This document shows, piece by piece, positions 7,668 to 16,189 of a DNA stretch of 64,000 bases (within the stretch, counting starts at the first letter, position 1; each line of letters begins with the position of its first letter). This DNA comes from RFSX01 sp965230215 (GTDB taxonomy: Bacteria; Bacteroidota; Bacteroidia; Chitinophagales; Saprospiraceae), in assembly GCA_965230215.1 (NCBI GenBank), contig CBDDKN010000001.1, positions 992,001 through 1,056,000 of the forward strand, read 5' to 3'. Below the pieces are notes generated by a model. The model saw only the letters and a program-made list of their open reading frames with translations. It did not search any database and had not been told where the DNA came from. Both the position numbers and the translations under genes were made by a program.

Positions 7668-10139
7668 CTACTCTTCTTCTTCATCATTTTCGTCTCTTCG
7701 AACAACAGCCACATCCGCAATAGCATCTGAGTCATCCAGCTTGATAACTCTTACACCCTGCGTCGCTCGACCCATCACTCGGATATCAGAAACCTGCATG
7801 CGTATGATGATCGCATTCTTAGTAGTGATCAATAAGTCATCCATTTCGCTTACGATCTTAACAGCAGCAACAGACCCTGTCTTATCGGTCAATTGCATGT
7901 TCTTCATACCCTTTCCACCTCTGTTAATTACAGAGTAATCGTCAATCTCTGAGCGTTTACCATATCCATTTTCCGATATAACCATGATCGTCTTGTCAGT
8001 ATCACTTGGCACATCGATGACCATACCAATGATTTCATCACCAGCACTAAGATCAATATTCATACCTCTTACACCTGAAGCCGTACGGCCCATTTGTCTG
8101 AGGTTAGACTCGTTGAATCGTATTGCACGACCAAACTTATTGGCCATCATGATATTCGCTGTACCATCTGTGAGCTTGGCTTCTATCAGCTGATCATCTT
8201 CACGGATACCAATCGCGTTAATACCATTGACCCTTGGTCTTGAATAAGCTTCCAGTAATGACTTCTTAACAACACCATTCTTCGTAGCAAATACAATGTA
8301 GTTGTTGTTGATATAATCCTGATCCGTTAGATCTTCTACAAGAATGTAAGCTCTGATTTTATCATCCTTTGGTATATTGATGATATTCTGCACTACACGT
8401 CCTGAGCCTGTCTTGGATCCTTCAGGTATTTCGAATACACGCAACCAGAAACATCTACCACGCTCTGTAAAGAACAAGAGATAGTTATGATTATGAGCTA
8501 CAAAAATGTGCTCAAGGAAATCCGCTTCCCTGGTCTTACTACCGCGACTTCCTCTTCCTCCACGTCCTTGTGTCTTGTACTCTTTGGACTTGGTACGTTT
8601 GATATACCCTAGGTGAGAGATTGTTACAACGACCTCTTCATTAGGAATGATATCTTCTATATTGATTTCACCATCAGCGAAAGTGATGTCAGTCTTTCTT
8701 TCATCACCATACTGCTCTCTAAGCTCCGTCAATTCTTCCTTGATGATGTCACGCTGTCTGCTCTCTTTTGCTAGAATATCCTTAAGATCGGCAATAGTGG
8801 CGAGAAGTTCCTTGTACTCATTTCTCAACTTCTCCATCTCAAGACTAACGAGCTTCTGCAATCGCATTTCAAGGATCGCCTTGGTTTGCAATTCAGAAAG
8901 ATCGAGGAATTCCATCAAGCGTTCCTTAGCTTCATCAACGGTTTTGGAAGATCTGATTATCTTGATTACCTCATCAAGGTTATCAATTGCTTTGATCAAA
9001 CCCTCTAAGATGTGTGCTCTTTCCTCTGCTTTCTTAAGGTCATACTGTGTTCGTCTTACGACAACCTCAATACGGAACTTGATAAACTCTTCAATGAGTT
9101 GCTTAAGGTTCAACTGCTGAGGTCTTCCGTTAACCAATGCTATATTATTTACACCATAGGATGATTGTAGAGGCGTGTATTTATATAGCTTACTTAAAAC
9201 AACATTCGCGATGGCATCTCTCTTGATATCTACTACAATACGCAATCCTTTTCTGTCTGACTCATCTCTGATATCACTGATACCAGTTACCCTTTCAGAC
9301 TGAACCAACTCAGCTATCTTAACGACAAGATTGGCTTTGTTCACCTGATAAGGAATCTCAGAAATGATGATGCTCTCTTTTCCAGAGCTACTTGTTTCAA
9401 TTTCCGCGCGACCACGAACAACTACCCTACCTCTACCAGTTCTGAAGGCTTCTTTTACACCTTCCATACCGTAGATGATACCTCCTGTTGGAAAATCCGG
9501 AGCTTTGATGTATTCCATCAATTCGTCAACCGTGATATCTGGATTGTCTACAGCTTGAATGGTACCGTCAATAACTTCAGTGATGTTATGAGGCAACATG
9601 TTTGTTGCCATACCTACTGCAATACCTGAAGCACCGTTTATCAGCAAACTAGGAACCTTTGTTGGAAGTACTGTGGGCTCTTCCAAAGAATCGTCAAAGT
9701 TCAATCTGAAATCTACAGTCTCCTTTTTGATATCAGCAAGCAGCTCATCACTGAGTCTGTTAAGCCTGGCTTCCGTATAACGCATGGCCGCCGGACTATC
9801 ACCATCCATTGAACCTTTGTTACCCTGAATTTCAACAAGTGGATATCGCATGGACCATGGCTGTCCCAGCCTGATCATGGCATCATAAACCGAGCTATCA
9901 CCATGCGGGTGATACTTACCCAGAACCTCACCGACGACACGCGCTGACTTCTTGTATGGCTTATTGTAAGACAAGCCCAACTCATGCATTCCGTACAAAA
10001 TTCTTCGGTGAACTGGCTTTAATCCATCTCTTACATCCGGCAATGCCCTTGACACAATTACCGACATCGAATAATCAATGTAAGCGGACTTCATTTGATC
10101 TTCGATGTTTACCTCTATAATCCTTTGATTTTCTGACAT
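7668..10139 (-). CDS. gyrA: DNA gyrase subunit A
   Basis: The 823-residue subunit breaks and rejoins DNA during negative supercoiling, as A2B2 with GyrB. The active-site tyrosine is Y121 in AAMRYTEARL. The quinolone-determining region reads HPHGDSSVYD, with Ser82 and Asp86 at the places equivalent to E. coli S83 and D87, so no common resistance change is visible. The C-terminal wrapping domain has a GyrA box (QGRGGRG, about residue 530), which separates it from ParC. The end is very acidic. Start MSENQRIIEVNIEDQMK is typical. gyrB is not in the window. Confidence 0.97.
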   Translation of the reverse strand: MSENQRIIEVNIEDQMKSAYIDYSMSVIVSRALPDVRDGLKPVHRRILYGMHELGLSYNKPYKKSARVVGEVLGKYHPHGDSSVYDAMIRLGQPWSMRYPLVEIQGNKGSMDGDSPAAMRYTEARLNRLSDELLADIKKETVDFRLNFDDSLEEPTVLPTKVPSLLINGASGIAVGMATNMLPHNITEVIDGTIQAVDNPDITVDELMEYIKAPDFPTGGIIYGMEGVKEAFRTGRGRVVVRGRAEIETSSSGKESIIISEIPYQVNKANLVVKIAELVQSERVTGISDIRDESDRKGLRIVVDIKRDAIANVVLSKLYKYTPLQSSYGVNNIALVNGRPQQLNLKQLIEEFIKFRIEVVVRRTQYDLKKAEERAHILEGLIKAIDNLDEVIKIIRSSKTVDEAKERLMEFLDLSELQTKAILEMRLQKLVSLEMEKLRNEYKELLATIADLKDILAKESRQRDIIKEELTELREQYGDERKTDITFADGEINIEDIIPNEEVVVTISHLGYIKRTKSKEYKTQGRGGRGSRGSKTREADFLEHIFVAHNHNYLLFFTERGRCFWLRVFEIPEGSKTGSGRVVQNIINIPKDDKIRAYILVEDLTDQDYINNNYIVFATKNGVVKKSLLEAYSRPRVNGINAIGIREDDQLIEAKLTDGTANIMMANKFGRAIRFNESNLRQMGRTASGVRGMNIDLSAGDEIIGMVIDVPSDTDKTIMVISENGYGKRSEIDDYSVINRGGKGMKNMQLTDKTGSVAAVKIVSEMDDLLITTKNAIIIRMQVSDIRVMGRATQGVRVIKLDDSDAIADVAVVRRDENDEEEE

Positions 10140-10173
10140 TTATATATTATAGATGATTTCTTTAAAAAGAAAG

Positions 10174-10181
10174 CAAATATA
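10174..10181 (-). promoter_or_regulatory. Predicted -7 box of gyrA
   Basis: TATATTTG on the minus strand is an exact TAnnTTTG box 35 bp upstream of the gyrA ATG. I do not see a convincing -33 TTG at the right spacing. Confidence 0.4.
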
Positions 10182-10221
10182 GTGATTTTATATCATTAAA
10201 ATGCCTAATTAAGGCATAGAA

Positions 10222-10254
10222 TTGAACCATATGCGCTCAGTTTTATTAGCTTTG
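10222..10254 (+). promoter_or_regulatory. Predicted promoter of menG-porT
   Basis: TTG (10222-10224) is followed after 22 nt by TAGCTTTG (10247-10254), a full match to the Bacteroidota consensus. Transcription would start about 45 nt before the TTG start codon of menG. Confidence 0.5.
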
Positions 10255-10304
10255 TGGCGTCGTTAGAATGCAGAGGCCATATTAACTAATATATCTTCAT
10301 AAAA

Positions 10305-11036
10305 TTGGAAGAAAACACAGTCAAACCATACGATAAAGAGGGCACGAAAAAGTCGCAGGTTACAGCGATGTTTAACAAGATTGCACCCAAGTATGACCTC
10401 CTCAACAGATTGTTGAGTCTGGGTATAGATACCATATGGCGTAAAAAGGCCATTGCACAGCTTGATGCGGGTAAACATAACCATATTTTGGATGTGGCTA
10501 CCGGTACGGCAGACATGGCTATTGAAATGCAAAAACAACTCAATGCTGATATGATCATTGGCCTGGATATATCCAGTGAGATGATCGCTTACGGCAACAA
10601 GAAGTTGGATAAGAAAAAACTAAACGAGCAGATAAAGCTTGAAGTTGGCGATTCGGAAAATATGCGATTTGAAGACAATGTCTTTGATGCCGCAACAGTT
10701 GCTTTTGGTGTAAGAAACTTTGGAGACCTTGAATTAGGCTTGTCCGAAATGTATCGCGTGTTGAAGCCTGAAGGTAAAATCGTGATTCTGGAGTTTTCAA
10801 AACCATTATATTTTCCTTTCAAGCAGTTGTTTAACCTGTATTTCAAGTATTTGCTCCCACTGATCGGAAAACTTACATCCAAGGACAAAAAAGCCTACAA
10901 ATATCTTTACGAATCTGTACAGGCTTTCCCGGACTATGATAATTTTGCACACATACTAACAGGACTCGGATTTCGTTCTGTTAACTGGAAAGCATTAAGC
11001 TTGGGTATATGCACAATCTACACAGGAATAAAATAA
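10305..11036 (+). CDS. menG: Demethylmenaquinone methyltransferase
   Basis: This 243-residue SAM-dependent enzyme (UbiE/MenG family) methylates demethylmenaquinone in the last step of menaquinone synthesis. Motifs are VTAMFNKIAPKYDLLNRLLS at the N-terminus, the SAM-binding ILDVATGTADMAIEM near residue 64, the acidic motif GLDISSEM, and AFGVRNFGDLELGLSEMYRVLKPEG. The start is TTG at 10305; no ATG fits the N-terminal family motif. The last 28 nt overlap the next gene. The menG-porT pairing is common in Bacteroidota, which use menaquinone rather than ubiquinone. Confidence 0.93.
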   Translation: MEENTVKPYDKEGTKKSQVTAMFNKIAPKYDLLNRLLSLGIDTIWRKKAIAQLDAGKHNHILDVATGTADMAIEMQKQLNADMIIGLDISSEMIAYGNKKLDKKKLNEQIKLEVGDSENMRFEDNVFDAATVAFGVRNFGDLELGLSEMYRVLKPEGKIVILEFSKPLYFPFKQLFNLYFKYLLPLIGKLTSKDKKAYKYLYESVQAFPDYDNFAHILTGLGFRSVNWKALSLGICTIYTGIK

Positions 11037-11746
11037 CATATCTAGCTGTACTGATTTTTGTACTTTGTTCTCAATCACTTTCATCACAGATGGTGCAAAA
11101 GGGCAACTACAACTTCTGGGAATTTAGGAGTAAACCATTTTATTTTGGACTTACACTTGGTGCACACAGCACTGGTTACCTTACAAGCAATTCGCGCAAC
11201 TTTACACAAAGCGATTCTATCAGAGTAGCGGCGGGCGTAGACAAACCTGGATTGCATGTACACATTATCACCAATCTTAAAATCGGCCAGTACTTTGATT
11301 TCAGATTTATTCCCGGATTCGCTTTTTCAGAACGGCGTTTGAGATTTGAAAACTACAGCATTCCCGATGCCCCTAGTTTTTCTGAAGAGAGAATCGAATC
11401 TGTATTTCTGGACATACCCATGCTTTTACGTTTTAAGTCCGCCCCCTATCGGGACAAGAGACTTTTCGTGGTTGGAGGCCTGAAATACTCTTATGATGTA
11501 TCTTCCAACTCAAGGGTGCGAAGGGAACGTGCATTTGATCTCTTACAGATTTCTCCGCATGATTTCCAGTTTGAAATAGGCGCAGGCATTCAATTCTTCT
11601 TTCCGTTCTTCATTTTCTCTCCGGAAATCAAATATTCACAAGGTATTGGGAATATCCACATCTTCAATGGCAGTAAAGAAGAATCCAGAGTTCTGGATAG
11701 GATTCTTTCAAGAACCTTATCTATCTCCTTCCACTTCGAAGGTTAA
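11009..11746 (+). CDS. porT: PorT/SprT-like outer-membrane beta-barrel protein
   Basis: The 245-residue product starts with a signal peptide (residues 8-26, ending SLSSQ) and continues with alternating aromatic and polar beta-strands ending in SISFHFEG, typical of an eight-strand outer-membrane barrel. The location directly after and overlapping menG by 28 nt is the conserved setting of porT, a component needed for type IX secretion. The presence of T9SS cargo in this same window fits that job. The alternative is a generic PorT-family barrel without a secretion role. The ATG at 11009 is chosen because it gives the signal peptide. Confidence 0.75.
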   Translation: MHNLHRNKITYLAVLIFVLCSQSLSSQMVQKGNYNFWEFRSKPFYFGLTLGAHSTGYLTSNSRNFTQSDSIRVAAGVDKPGLHVHIITNLKIGQYFDFRFIPGFAFSERRLRFENYSIPDAPSFSEERIESVFLDIPMLLRFKSAPYRDKRLFVVGGLKYSYDVSSNSRVRRERAFDLLQISPHDFQFEIGAGIQFFFPFFIFSPEIKYSQGIGNIHIFNGSKEESRVLDRILSRTLSISFHFEG

Positions 11747-12324
11747 CAAAGACAAGTTTTTTCAATATGTGATATGATGTCAGGAAAAAATTCCATGAAC
11801 ATCTCATTGAATCGTTCATCATTCTCCTCTACATCATGAAGGGCATCTTCAAAACGCGATGGAAACCTTGTCTTGCGATCCATCCACATCAAAGACCTCC
11901 CCATGCGTTCCTTATTGGCATAAGCCAGGAGAAAATTATTCTTAACCATATTATCAAATATAAGATCAAGATGTTCAGGGAAATGACTGCGGTTAACATT
12001 TAGGATTCCGTAAGTCTCATCTGCAAAATCCTGCAAGTCTGTGCCTGAGAAATGACGCCAATTCCTGGAAAGGTAATAATCCCAAATCAAATCAACTGCT
12101 ACCGAAGCGTATTTGCCATGCCTTGGGCGCAACATAGCTCTAAGTTCAAGAGAAATAGCATGTTCATCTGTATAGGTGTCAATCGTTCGATGAAGATCTA
12201 TACCGGCCTTAATCCCATCCATATATGCCTTGGCCTCCGAGGGTTTCAGGAAGTCTGTAATGAAGTTTCCAATGAGCAGATCTTCATTAGAACAAGACAG
12301 GTAACAATGGGCGAGATAATTCAA
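11743..12324 (-). CDS. Acyl carrier protein phosphodiesterase family protein (DUF479)
   Basis: This protein resembles AcpH, which removes the 4'-phosphopantetheine group from acyl carrier protein. It starts NYLAHCYLS with GNFITDFLK, the pattern of the family N-terminus, and has the HRTIDTYTD and DLIWDYYLSRNW segments containing conserved His/Asp residues of the HD-like fold. I chose the TTG at 12324 (193 residues) because it aligns with the AcpH start (MNFLAH); the longer ORF from 12357 adds residues unlike the family. The stop overlaps the convergent porT by 4 nt. In organisms other than enterics the activity is unproven. Confidence 0.75.
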   Translation of the reverse strand: MNYLAHCYLSCSNEDLLIGNFITDFLKPSEAKAYMDGIKAGIDLHRTIDTYTDEHAISLELRAMLRPRHGKYASVAVDLIWDYYLSRNWRHFSGTDLQDFADETYGILNVNRSHFPEHLDLIFDNMVKNNFLLAYANKERMGRSLMWMDRKTRFPSRFEDALHDVEENDERFNEMFMEFFPDIISHIEKTCLC

Positions 12325-12360
12325 ATGTAATTTTAATCGCAAAGTAAGTAAAAACACTTC

Positions 12361-12368
12361 TATATTTG
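12361..12368 (+). promoter_or_regulatory. Predicted -7 box of ychF
   Basis: TATATTTG is an exact TAnnTTTG match 20 bp before the ychF ATG. The -33 region is T-rich but has no clear TTG. Confidence 0.4.
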
Positions 12369-12387
12369 CGGCTTAAAATTTCAAACC

Positions 12388-13485
12388 ATGCCATTATACT
12401 GCGGAATTGTCGGTTTACCGAATGTTGGAAAATCAACACTATTCAACGCCTTAACAAATGCGAAAGCTTTGGCGGCGAACTATCCATTTGCTACCAAAGA
12501 GCCTAACGTAGGTGTTATTACTGTTCCTGATAACAGATTGACTTCTCTTGCCGAACTTGTAAACCCGCAAAAGGTGGTTCCTACTACTGTAGAAATTGTT
12601 GATATCGCTGGACTGATCAAAGGTGCTAGTAAAGGTGAAGGTCTGGGAAATCAGTTTCTGGCCAATATCCGAGAAGTGGATGCCATAGCCCATGTCGTCA
12701 GATGCTTTGATAACGAGAACGTGGTTCATGTAGATGGATCTGTCGATCCGGTACGTGATAAGGAGATTATCGATACCGAATTGATATTCAAAGATCTTGA
12801 GACAGTAGAGAAAAGACTTGAAAAACTTAAAAAGCTGGCCAAGTCTGCTGATCCTGCAGACAAGAAGCGTGTTGAAATAGCCGAACACATCTACAGTGTG
12901 CTGGAACAAGGTAAAGCCGCAAGGACTATCGAACTTGATGATGATGGCAAAGAACTGATGAAAGAACTCATGCTGCTTACTGCCAAGCCCGTTCTTTATG
13001 TATGCAATGTTGATGAAAATGCTGTTATCAATGGCAATGCCCACACCGCGAGATTCATGGAAGCTGTAAAGGATGAAAATGCTGAAGTCATTCTTATCAG
13101 TGCTGCCATCGAAGAGGAAATAGCCCAACTGGAAGACTATGATGAGAAACTCGAGTTCGTTAAGGAAATGGGACTCAGTGAACCAGGTGTTAACCGCGTT
13201 ATTATGGCATGCTACAAATTGCTAAAATTACAGACCTACTTTACTGCTGGTGAAAAAGAAGTGCGTGCCTGGACGGTTCGCGTGGGTGCCAAAGCACCGG
13301 AAGCTGCTGGTGTCATACATACCGATTTTGAAAAAGGATTCATCCGCGCGGAAGTCATCGGCTACAATGATTACATAGAGTATGGATCTGAAAATGCATG
13401 TAAGGAAGCAGGAAAGTTATCCGTTGAGGGAAAAGAATATGTCGTTAAGGATGGCGATGTGATGCACTTCAGATTCAACGTTTAA
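12388..13485 (+). CDS. ychF: Redox-regulated ribosome-binding ATPase YchF (Obg family)
   Basis: This 365-residue P-loop protein of the Obg family binds ATP in preference to GTP and associates with ribosomes. Visible are the Walker A GLPNVGKSTLFNALT (residues 8-22), the switch region ANYPFATKEPNVGVI, the G3 motif DIAGLIKGASKGEGLGNQFL, the divergent NVDE in place of NKxD that explains ATP preference, and the C-terminal TGS-like domain ending GDVMHFRFNV. Length and start are normal. The 3' end overlaps the convergent hxlR by 11 nt. Confidence 0.95.
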   Translation: MPLYCGIVGLPNVGKSTLFNALTNAKALAANYPFATKEPNVGVITVPDNRLTSLAELVNPQKVVPTTVEIVDIAGLIKGASKGEGLGNQFLANIREVDAIAHVVRCFDNENVVHVDGSVDPVRDKEIIDTELIFKDLETVEKRLEKLKKLAKSADPADKKRVEIAEHIYSVLEQGKAARTIELDDDGKELMKELMLLTAKPVLYVCNVDENAVINGNAHTARFMEAVKDENAEVILISAAIEEEIAQLEDYDEKLEFVKEMGLSEPGVNRVIMACYKLLKLQTYFTAGEKEVRAWTVRVGAKAPEAAGVIHTDFEKGFIRAEVIGYNDYIEYGSENACKEAGKLSVEGKEYVVKDGDVMHFRFNV

Positions 13486-13900
13486 ATTCATCAACGAGCG
13501 GATTCTCTTTTATAAGCCACAAATTCAGATCAATTAGTTTCTGAGCGTAAGCCTGACCAAAATCAGAAAGCTTATACTCTACTCGTGGAGGCACCTCTGC
13601 AAAGAGTTTGCGTGTTAATATGCCAGACTGTTGTAGTTTCTTCAAACTAACAGATAGCATTCTTGAAGATATTCCAGGTATGTATTTTTTAAGTTGGTTA
13701 AACCTGAGGGTACCGCTGTATGCGAGATTATATATGATAAACAGGCTCCACTTGTCCGAAGATGGTGCCAGTATATCCTGAACTGGACAATAGCCCTTAC
13801 CACGGCATTGCTTTGAAAGGCGATAAAAATTTTCAATTTTTTTTCTGAATGCCTCCTCAGTATTTACACCATTGGTAACATGATTGTTATTCGGTTCCAT
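13475..13900 (-). CDS. HxlR-family winged-helix transcriptional regulator
   Basis: The 141-residue protein has the HxlR domain at about residues 38-130. It carries a conserved Cys before the fold (CPVQDIL), then KWSLFIIYNL, LRFNQLKKYIPGISSRMLSVSLKKLQQSG as the recognition helix, and PPRVEYKLSDFG as the wing. HxlR regulators are usually autoregulated or act on the divergent neighbour, and several sense electrophiles or oxidants through the N-terminal Cys. The divergent neighbour here is a DinB-like gene 80 bp away, with an inverted repeat between them. The N-terminal Cys pair (C33, C38 region) is compatible with redox sensing. Confidence 0.88.
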   Translation of the reverse strand: MEPNNNHVTNGVNTEEAFRKKIENFYRLSKQCRGKGYCPVQDILAPSSDKWSLFIIYNLAYSGTLRFNQLKKYIPGISSRMLSVSLKKLQQSGILTRKLFAEVPPRVEYKLSDFGQAYAQKLIDLNLWLIKENPLVDEFKR

Positions 13901-13912
13901 ATCGTTTAGTTC

Positions 13913-13943
13913 TTGGACGAGTGAAATAGTATAATTAGCTTTG
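13913..13943 (+). promoter_or_regulatory. Predicted promoter of the DinB-like gene
   Basis: TTG (13913-13915) lies 20 nt before TAGCTTTG (13936-13943), matching the Bacteroidota promoter pattern. A start near 13950 would leave a leader of about 30 nt that contains the inverted repeat at 13961-13977. Confidence 0.5.
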
Positions 13944-13960
13944 ATTTAAATACATTACTA

Positions 13961-13977
13961 AGTTACTATAAATAACT
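13961..13977. promoter_or_regulatory. Possible HxlR operator: inverted repeat AGTTA-N7-TAACT
   Basis: AGTTA (13961-13965) and TAACT (13973-13977) form a dyad just after the predicted dinB start point. TTACTA also occurs twice in direct orientation around it. The position between divergent hxlR and dinB is what an HxlR operator would need. No experimental consensus is known to me for this member. Confidence 0.3.
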
Positions 13978-13980
13978 ATT

Positions 13981-14550
13981 ATGAACAAAGCTGTACTTTC
14001 AAAGGAATTGCAACTGGCATTTGACAAAATGGTTTATCTTCTACACAACCAGGAAGACGATCTTTATGACCAGGAAATTATCGAAGGAAAATGGACCACA
14101 GGTCAGCATATAGGGCATCTCATTAAAAGTATGAAGCCAGTAAACACAGCCATGAGAGTACCTAAACTCCTGCTCTCCTATAAATTCGGAACCTGCAATA
14201 GAAAGGAAAGAAGTTTTGAAGAAATGGTCAATAAATACGAAGCCAAACTCGAAGCAAGCCAGGCCCAGGCACCATCAAGGTTTACATCTGATCCCATTCC
14301 CGCAAAAGACAAGGCCAAATCCATCGAACAACTCCAAGAGCAAACTAAGAAAATGATTCGTTTAATGAATAATTGGTCAGAAGATGCCTTATCCAAATAT
14401 GTCTTACCTCACCCCCTATTGGGAAAGTTAAGTTTCAGAGAAATGGTGGCGTTCTCTATCCTGCATATGGAACACCACAGGCAGGTATTGAAACATAATT
14501 ATATGCCTTCAGAAAAGCTACTAAAAGATGAGGCCGAAACCGAGTGTTGA
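13981..14550 (+). CDS. DinB-superfamily (DinB_2-like) protein
   Basis: The 189-residue product has the four-helix DinB/YfiT fold pattern with a probable metal-binding His set: H44 and H48 in TGQHIGHLIKS, and the C-terminal HMEHHRQVLKH cluster near residue 162. The KWTTGQHIGHL and LGKLSFREMVAFSILHMEHHRQ segments are the family's two hallmark stretches. Family members include bacillithiol- and mycothiol-dependent S-transferases as well as damage-inducible proteins of unknown role. With bshC in the window and an HxlR sensor divergent, a thiol-dependent detoxification role is possible but inferred. The 3' end overlaps the convergent barrel gene by 30 nt. Confidence 0.8.
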   Translation: MNKAVLSKELQLAFDKMVYLLHNQEDDLYDQEIIEGKWTTGQHIGHLIKSMKPVNTAMRVPKLLLSYKFGTCNRKERSFEEMVNKYEAKLEASQAQAPSRFTSDPIPAKDKAKSIEQLQEQTKKMIRLMNNWSEDALSKYVLPHPLLGKLSFREMVAFSILHMEHHRQVLKHNYMPSEKLLKDEAETEC

Positions 14551-15126
14551 TCTGACAAGACTTAAATCACTATCGACAGCATCCTTTCTAGGATCATCAA
14601 AACTAGACTGACCGTCCAATTCTATAAAGAACCATTTGCCTTTGAAGGCTGGAATACGTACTCCTATCCCAATGTCACTACCGAAATCAGTTGAGTTAAA
14701 TTGGTCCTTAACATTCTCTCCATCAATATCTGCAGCAGCCAGCCATCCAACATAAGGTCCAAAATGCAAATACCACCTTTTTCGTTTGCCGAAATGCCAT
14801 GTGGCCATGACTGGTAATGTAATATAAAACAGGTCAAGAGTCTCAGTCGAAAGTGGTGTCTCCGTGCCTTTATAATCAAGGTTCAGTTTACTCTTAATAC
14901 CCCATGTCTTGGAGAAGTAGTATTCATACTGAACGGAAAGAGAATATCCATCAACACCTTCATATCCTTCTTCCTCACCAAATCCGTCACCGGTGACATA
15001 TGAGTAATTGTAATTTAAACCAAGACCAAATTCGTGAGTTCCTCCTACTGGAAAGCTGTCTACAGATTCCTGCGCTGTGATTCCTGCTGTCGCTAAGACA
15101 GTCAGAATAAATAATAGTTTTTTCAT
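14521..15126 (-). CDS. Outer-membrane beta-barrel protein
   Basis: This 201-residue protein has an N-terminal signal peptide (KKLLFILTVLATAGITAQ). It continues with repeated amphipathic beta-strands such as HEFGLGLNYNYSYVTG, YSLSVQYEYYFS and WGIKSKLNLDYKG, ending in STLGFGLIF, the aromatic C-terminus expected of a BAM-inserted barrel. It is a small PorT/OmpW-size barrel with no assignable ligand. It may be co-transcribed with no one: pdhB ends 21 bp upstream on the same strand and could form a transcription unit with it. Confidence 0.8.
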   Translation of the reverse strand: MKKLLFILTVLATAGITAQESVDSFPVGGTHEFGLGLNYNYSYVTGDGFGEEEGYEGVDGYSLSVQYEYYFSKTWGIKSKLNLDYKGTETPLSTETLDLFYITLPVMATWHFGKRKRWYLHFGPYVGWLAAADIDGENVKDQFNSTDFGSDIGIGVRIPAFKGKWFFIELDGQSSFDDPRKDAVDSDLSLVRSTLGFGLIF

Positions 15127-15147
15127 AGTATTGATTAGGGGTTATTT

Positions 15148-16134
15148 CTAAGCTTTAGAGTACATCACCTCTTTGACCGCACGTACAACCTTCTCAGGAT
15201 TAGGTAAATACTCTTCGACAAATGTAGGTGCGTAATGCAATGATGTATCAGCAGCATTAATTCTTGTAATAGGCGCATCCAGGTAATCAAAAGCATACTT
15301 CTGCATTTCGTATGCTATCTCAGCAGAAACACCAGCAAACGGCCATGACTCATCTACAACAACCATACGGTTTGTCTTTTTCACTGAATCCACCAAGGTG
15401 TGATAATCAAGCGGTCTTATCGTTCTTAGGTCAATCACTTCCGCTGAAATACCATCTTTCTCCAACTCTTTAGCTGCACTCTCTGCTACCAGCATCATCT
15501 TGTTATAAGACACGATTGTTACATCGGTTCCTTCTTTTCTGACAGCTGCTTTTCCTATTGGGATAAGATACTCCTCCTCAGGAACTTCCGCCTTCAGACC
15601 ATAAGAGATTTCTGACTCCATAAAACATACCGGATCATCGTCTCGAATAGCCGATTTCAACAAACCTTTAGCATCGTAAGGATCTACAATAGAGATAACT
15701 TTCAAGCCTGGAACATTGGCCATCCAGCTCTCGAAAGTTTGTGAGTGCTGCTGAGCCAATTGTCCAGCAGAACCAGAAGGACCTCTGAACACGATTGGAC
15801 ATCTGAATTCGCCTGCGGATTGTGCCACTGTCTTTGCAGCATTATTTACAATCTGATCAAAGGCGAGTACGGCAAAATTCCATGTCATGAATTCCACTAT
15901 CGGACGCAATCCATTAATCGCTGCACCAACACCTATTCCTGCAAATCCAAGCTCTGCAATCGGCGTATCAATAACACGACGGGCTCCAAACTCATCAAGC
16001 ATCCCTTTACTTACCTTGTAAGCTCCGTTGTATTCAGCTACCTCCTCTCCCATTAAAAAGACACTCTCATCTCTGCGCATCTCTTCTGACATCGCCTCTC
16101 TTAATGCATCTCTTAGTGTAATAATCCTAGACAT
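15148..16134 (-). CDS. pdhB: Pyruvate dehydrogenase E1 component, beta subunit
   Basis: The 328-residue subunit pairs with a separate E1 alpha to decarboxylate pyruvate using thiamine diphosphate, feeding acetyl-CoA. It begins with the family motif ITLRDALREAMSEEM and has MGEEVAEYNGAYKVSKG carrying the cofactor-activating glutamate. RVIDTPIAELGFAGIGVGAA and EFMTWNFAVLAFDQIVNNAAK follow, then the C-terminal transketolase domain with VIDLRTIRPLD. No E1 alpha or E2 gene is adjacent, as often in Bacteroidota. A branched-chain 2-oxoacid dehydrogenase is the main alternative, but the sequence is closer to PdhB. Confidence 0.9.
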   Translation of the reverse strand: MSRIITLRDALREAMSEEMRRDESVFLMGEEVAEYNGAYKVSKGMLDEFGARRVIDTPIAELGFAGIGVGAAINGLRPIVEFMTWNFAVLAFDQIVNNAAKTVAQSAGEFRCPIVFRGPSGSAGQLAQQHSQTFESWMANVPGLKVISIVDPYDAKGLLKSAIRDDDPVCFMESEISYGLKAEVPEEEYLIPIGKAAVRKEGTDVTIVSYNKMMLVAESAAKELEKDGISAEVIDLRTIRPLDYHTLVDSVKKTNRMVVVDESWPFAGVSAEIAYEMQKYAFDYLDAPITRINAADTSLHYAPTFVEEYLPNPEKVVRAVKEVMYSKA

Positions 16135-16154
16135 CTGTTATTTTTTTGTGGCTG

Positions 16155-16162
16155 CAAAAATA
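16155..16162 (-). promoter_or_regulatory. Predicted -7 box of pdhB
   Basis: TATTTTTG on the minus strand fits TAnnTTTG and lies 21 bp before the pdhB ATG. The nearest TTG upstream is only 12 nt away, so the -33 element is poor. Confidence 0.35.
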
Positions 16163-16189
16163 TGAAGACTGAAGCAAATTACATGCTGT

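Noticed and set aside
12451..13128. 225-residue ORF on the minus strand inside ychF
   Set aside because: It is fully antisense to a highly conserved gene, has no family motif and odd composition; a shadow frame.
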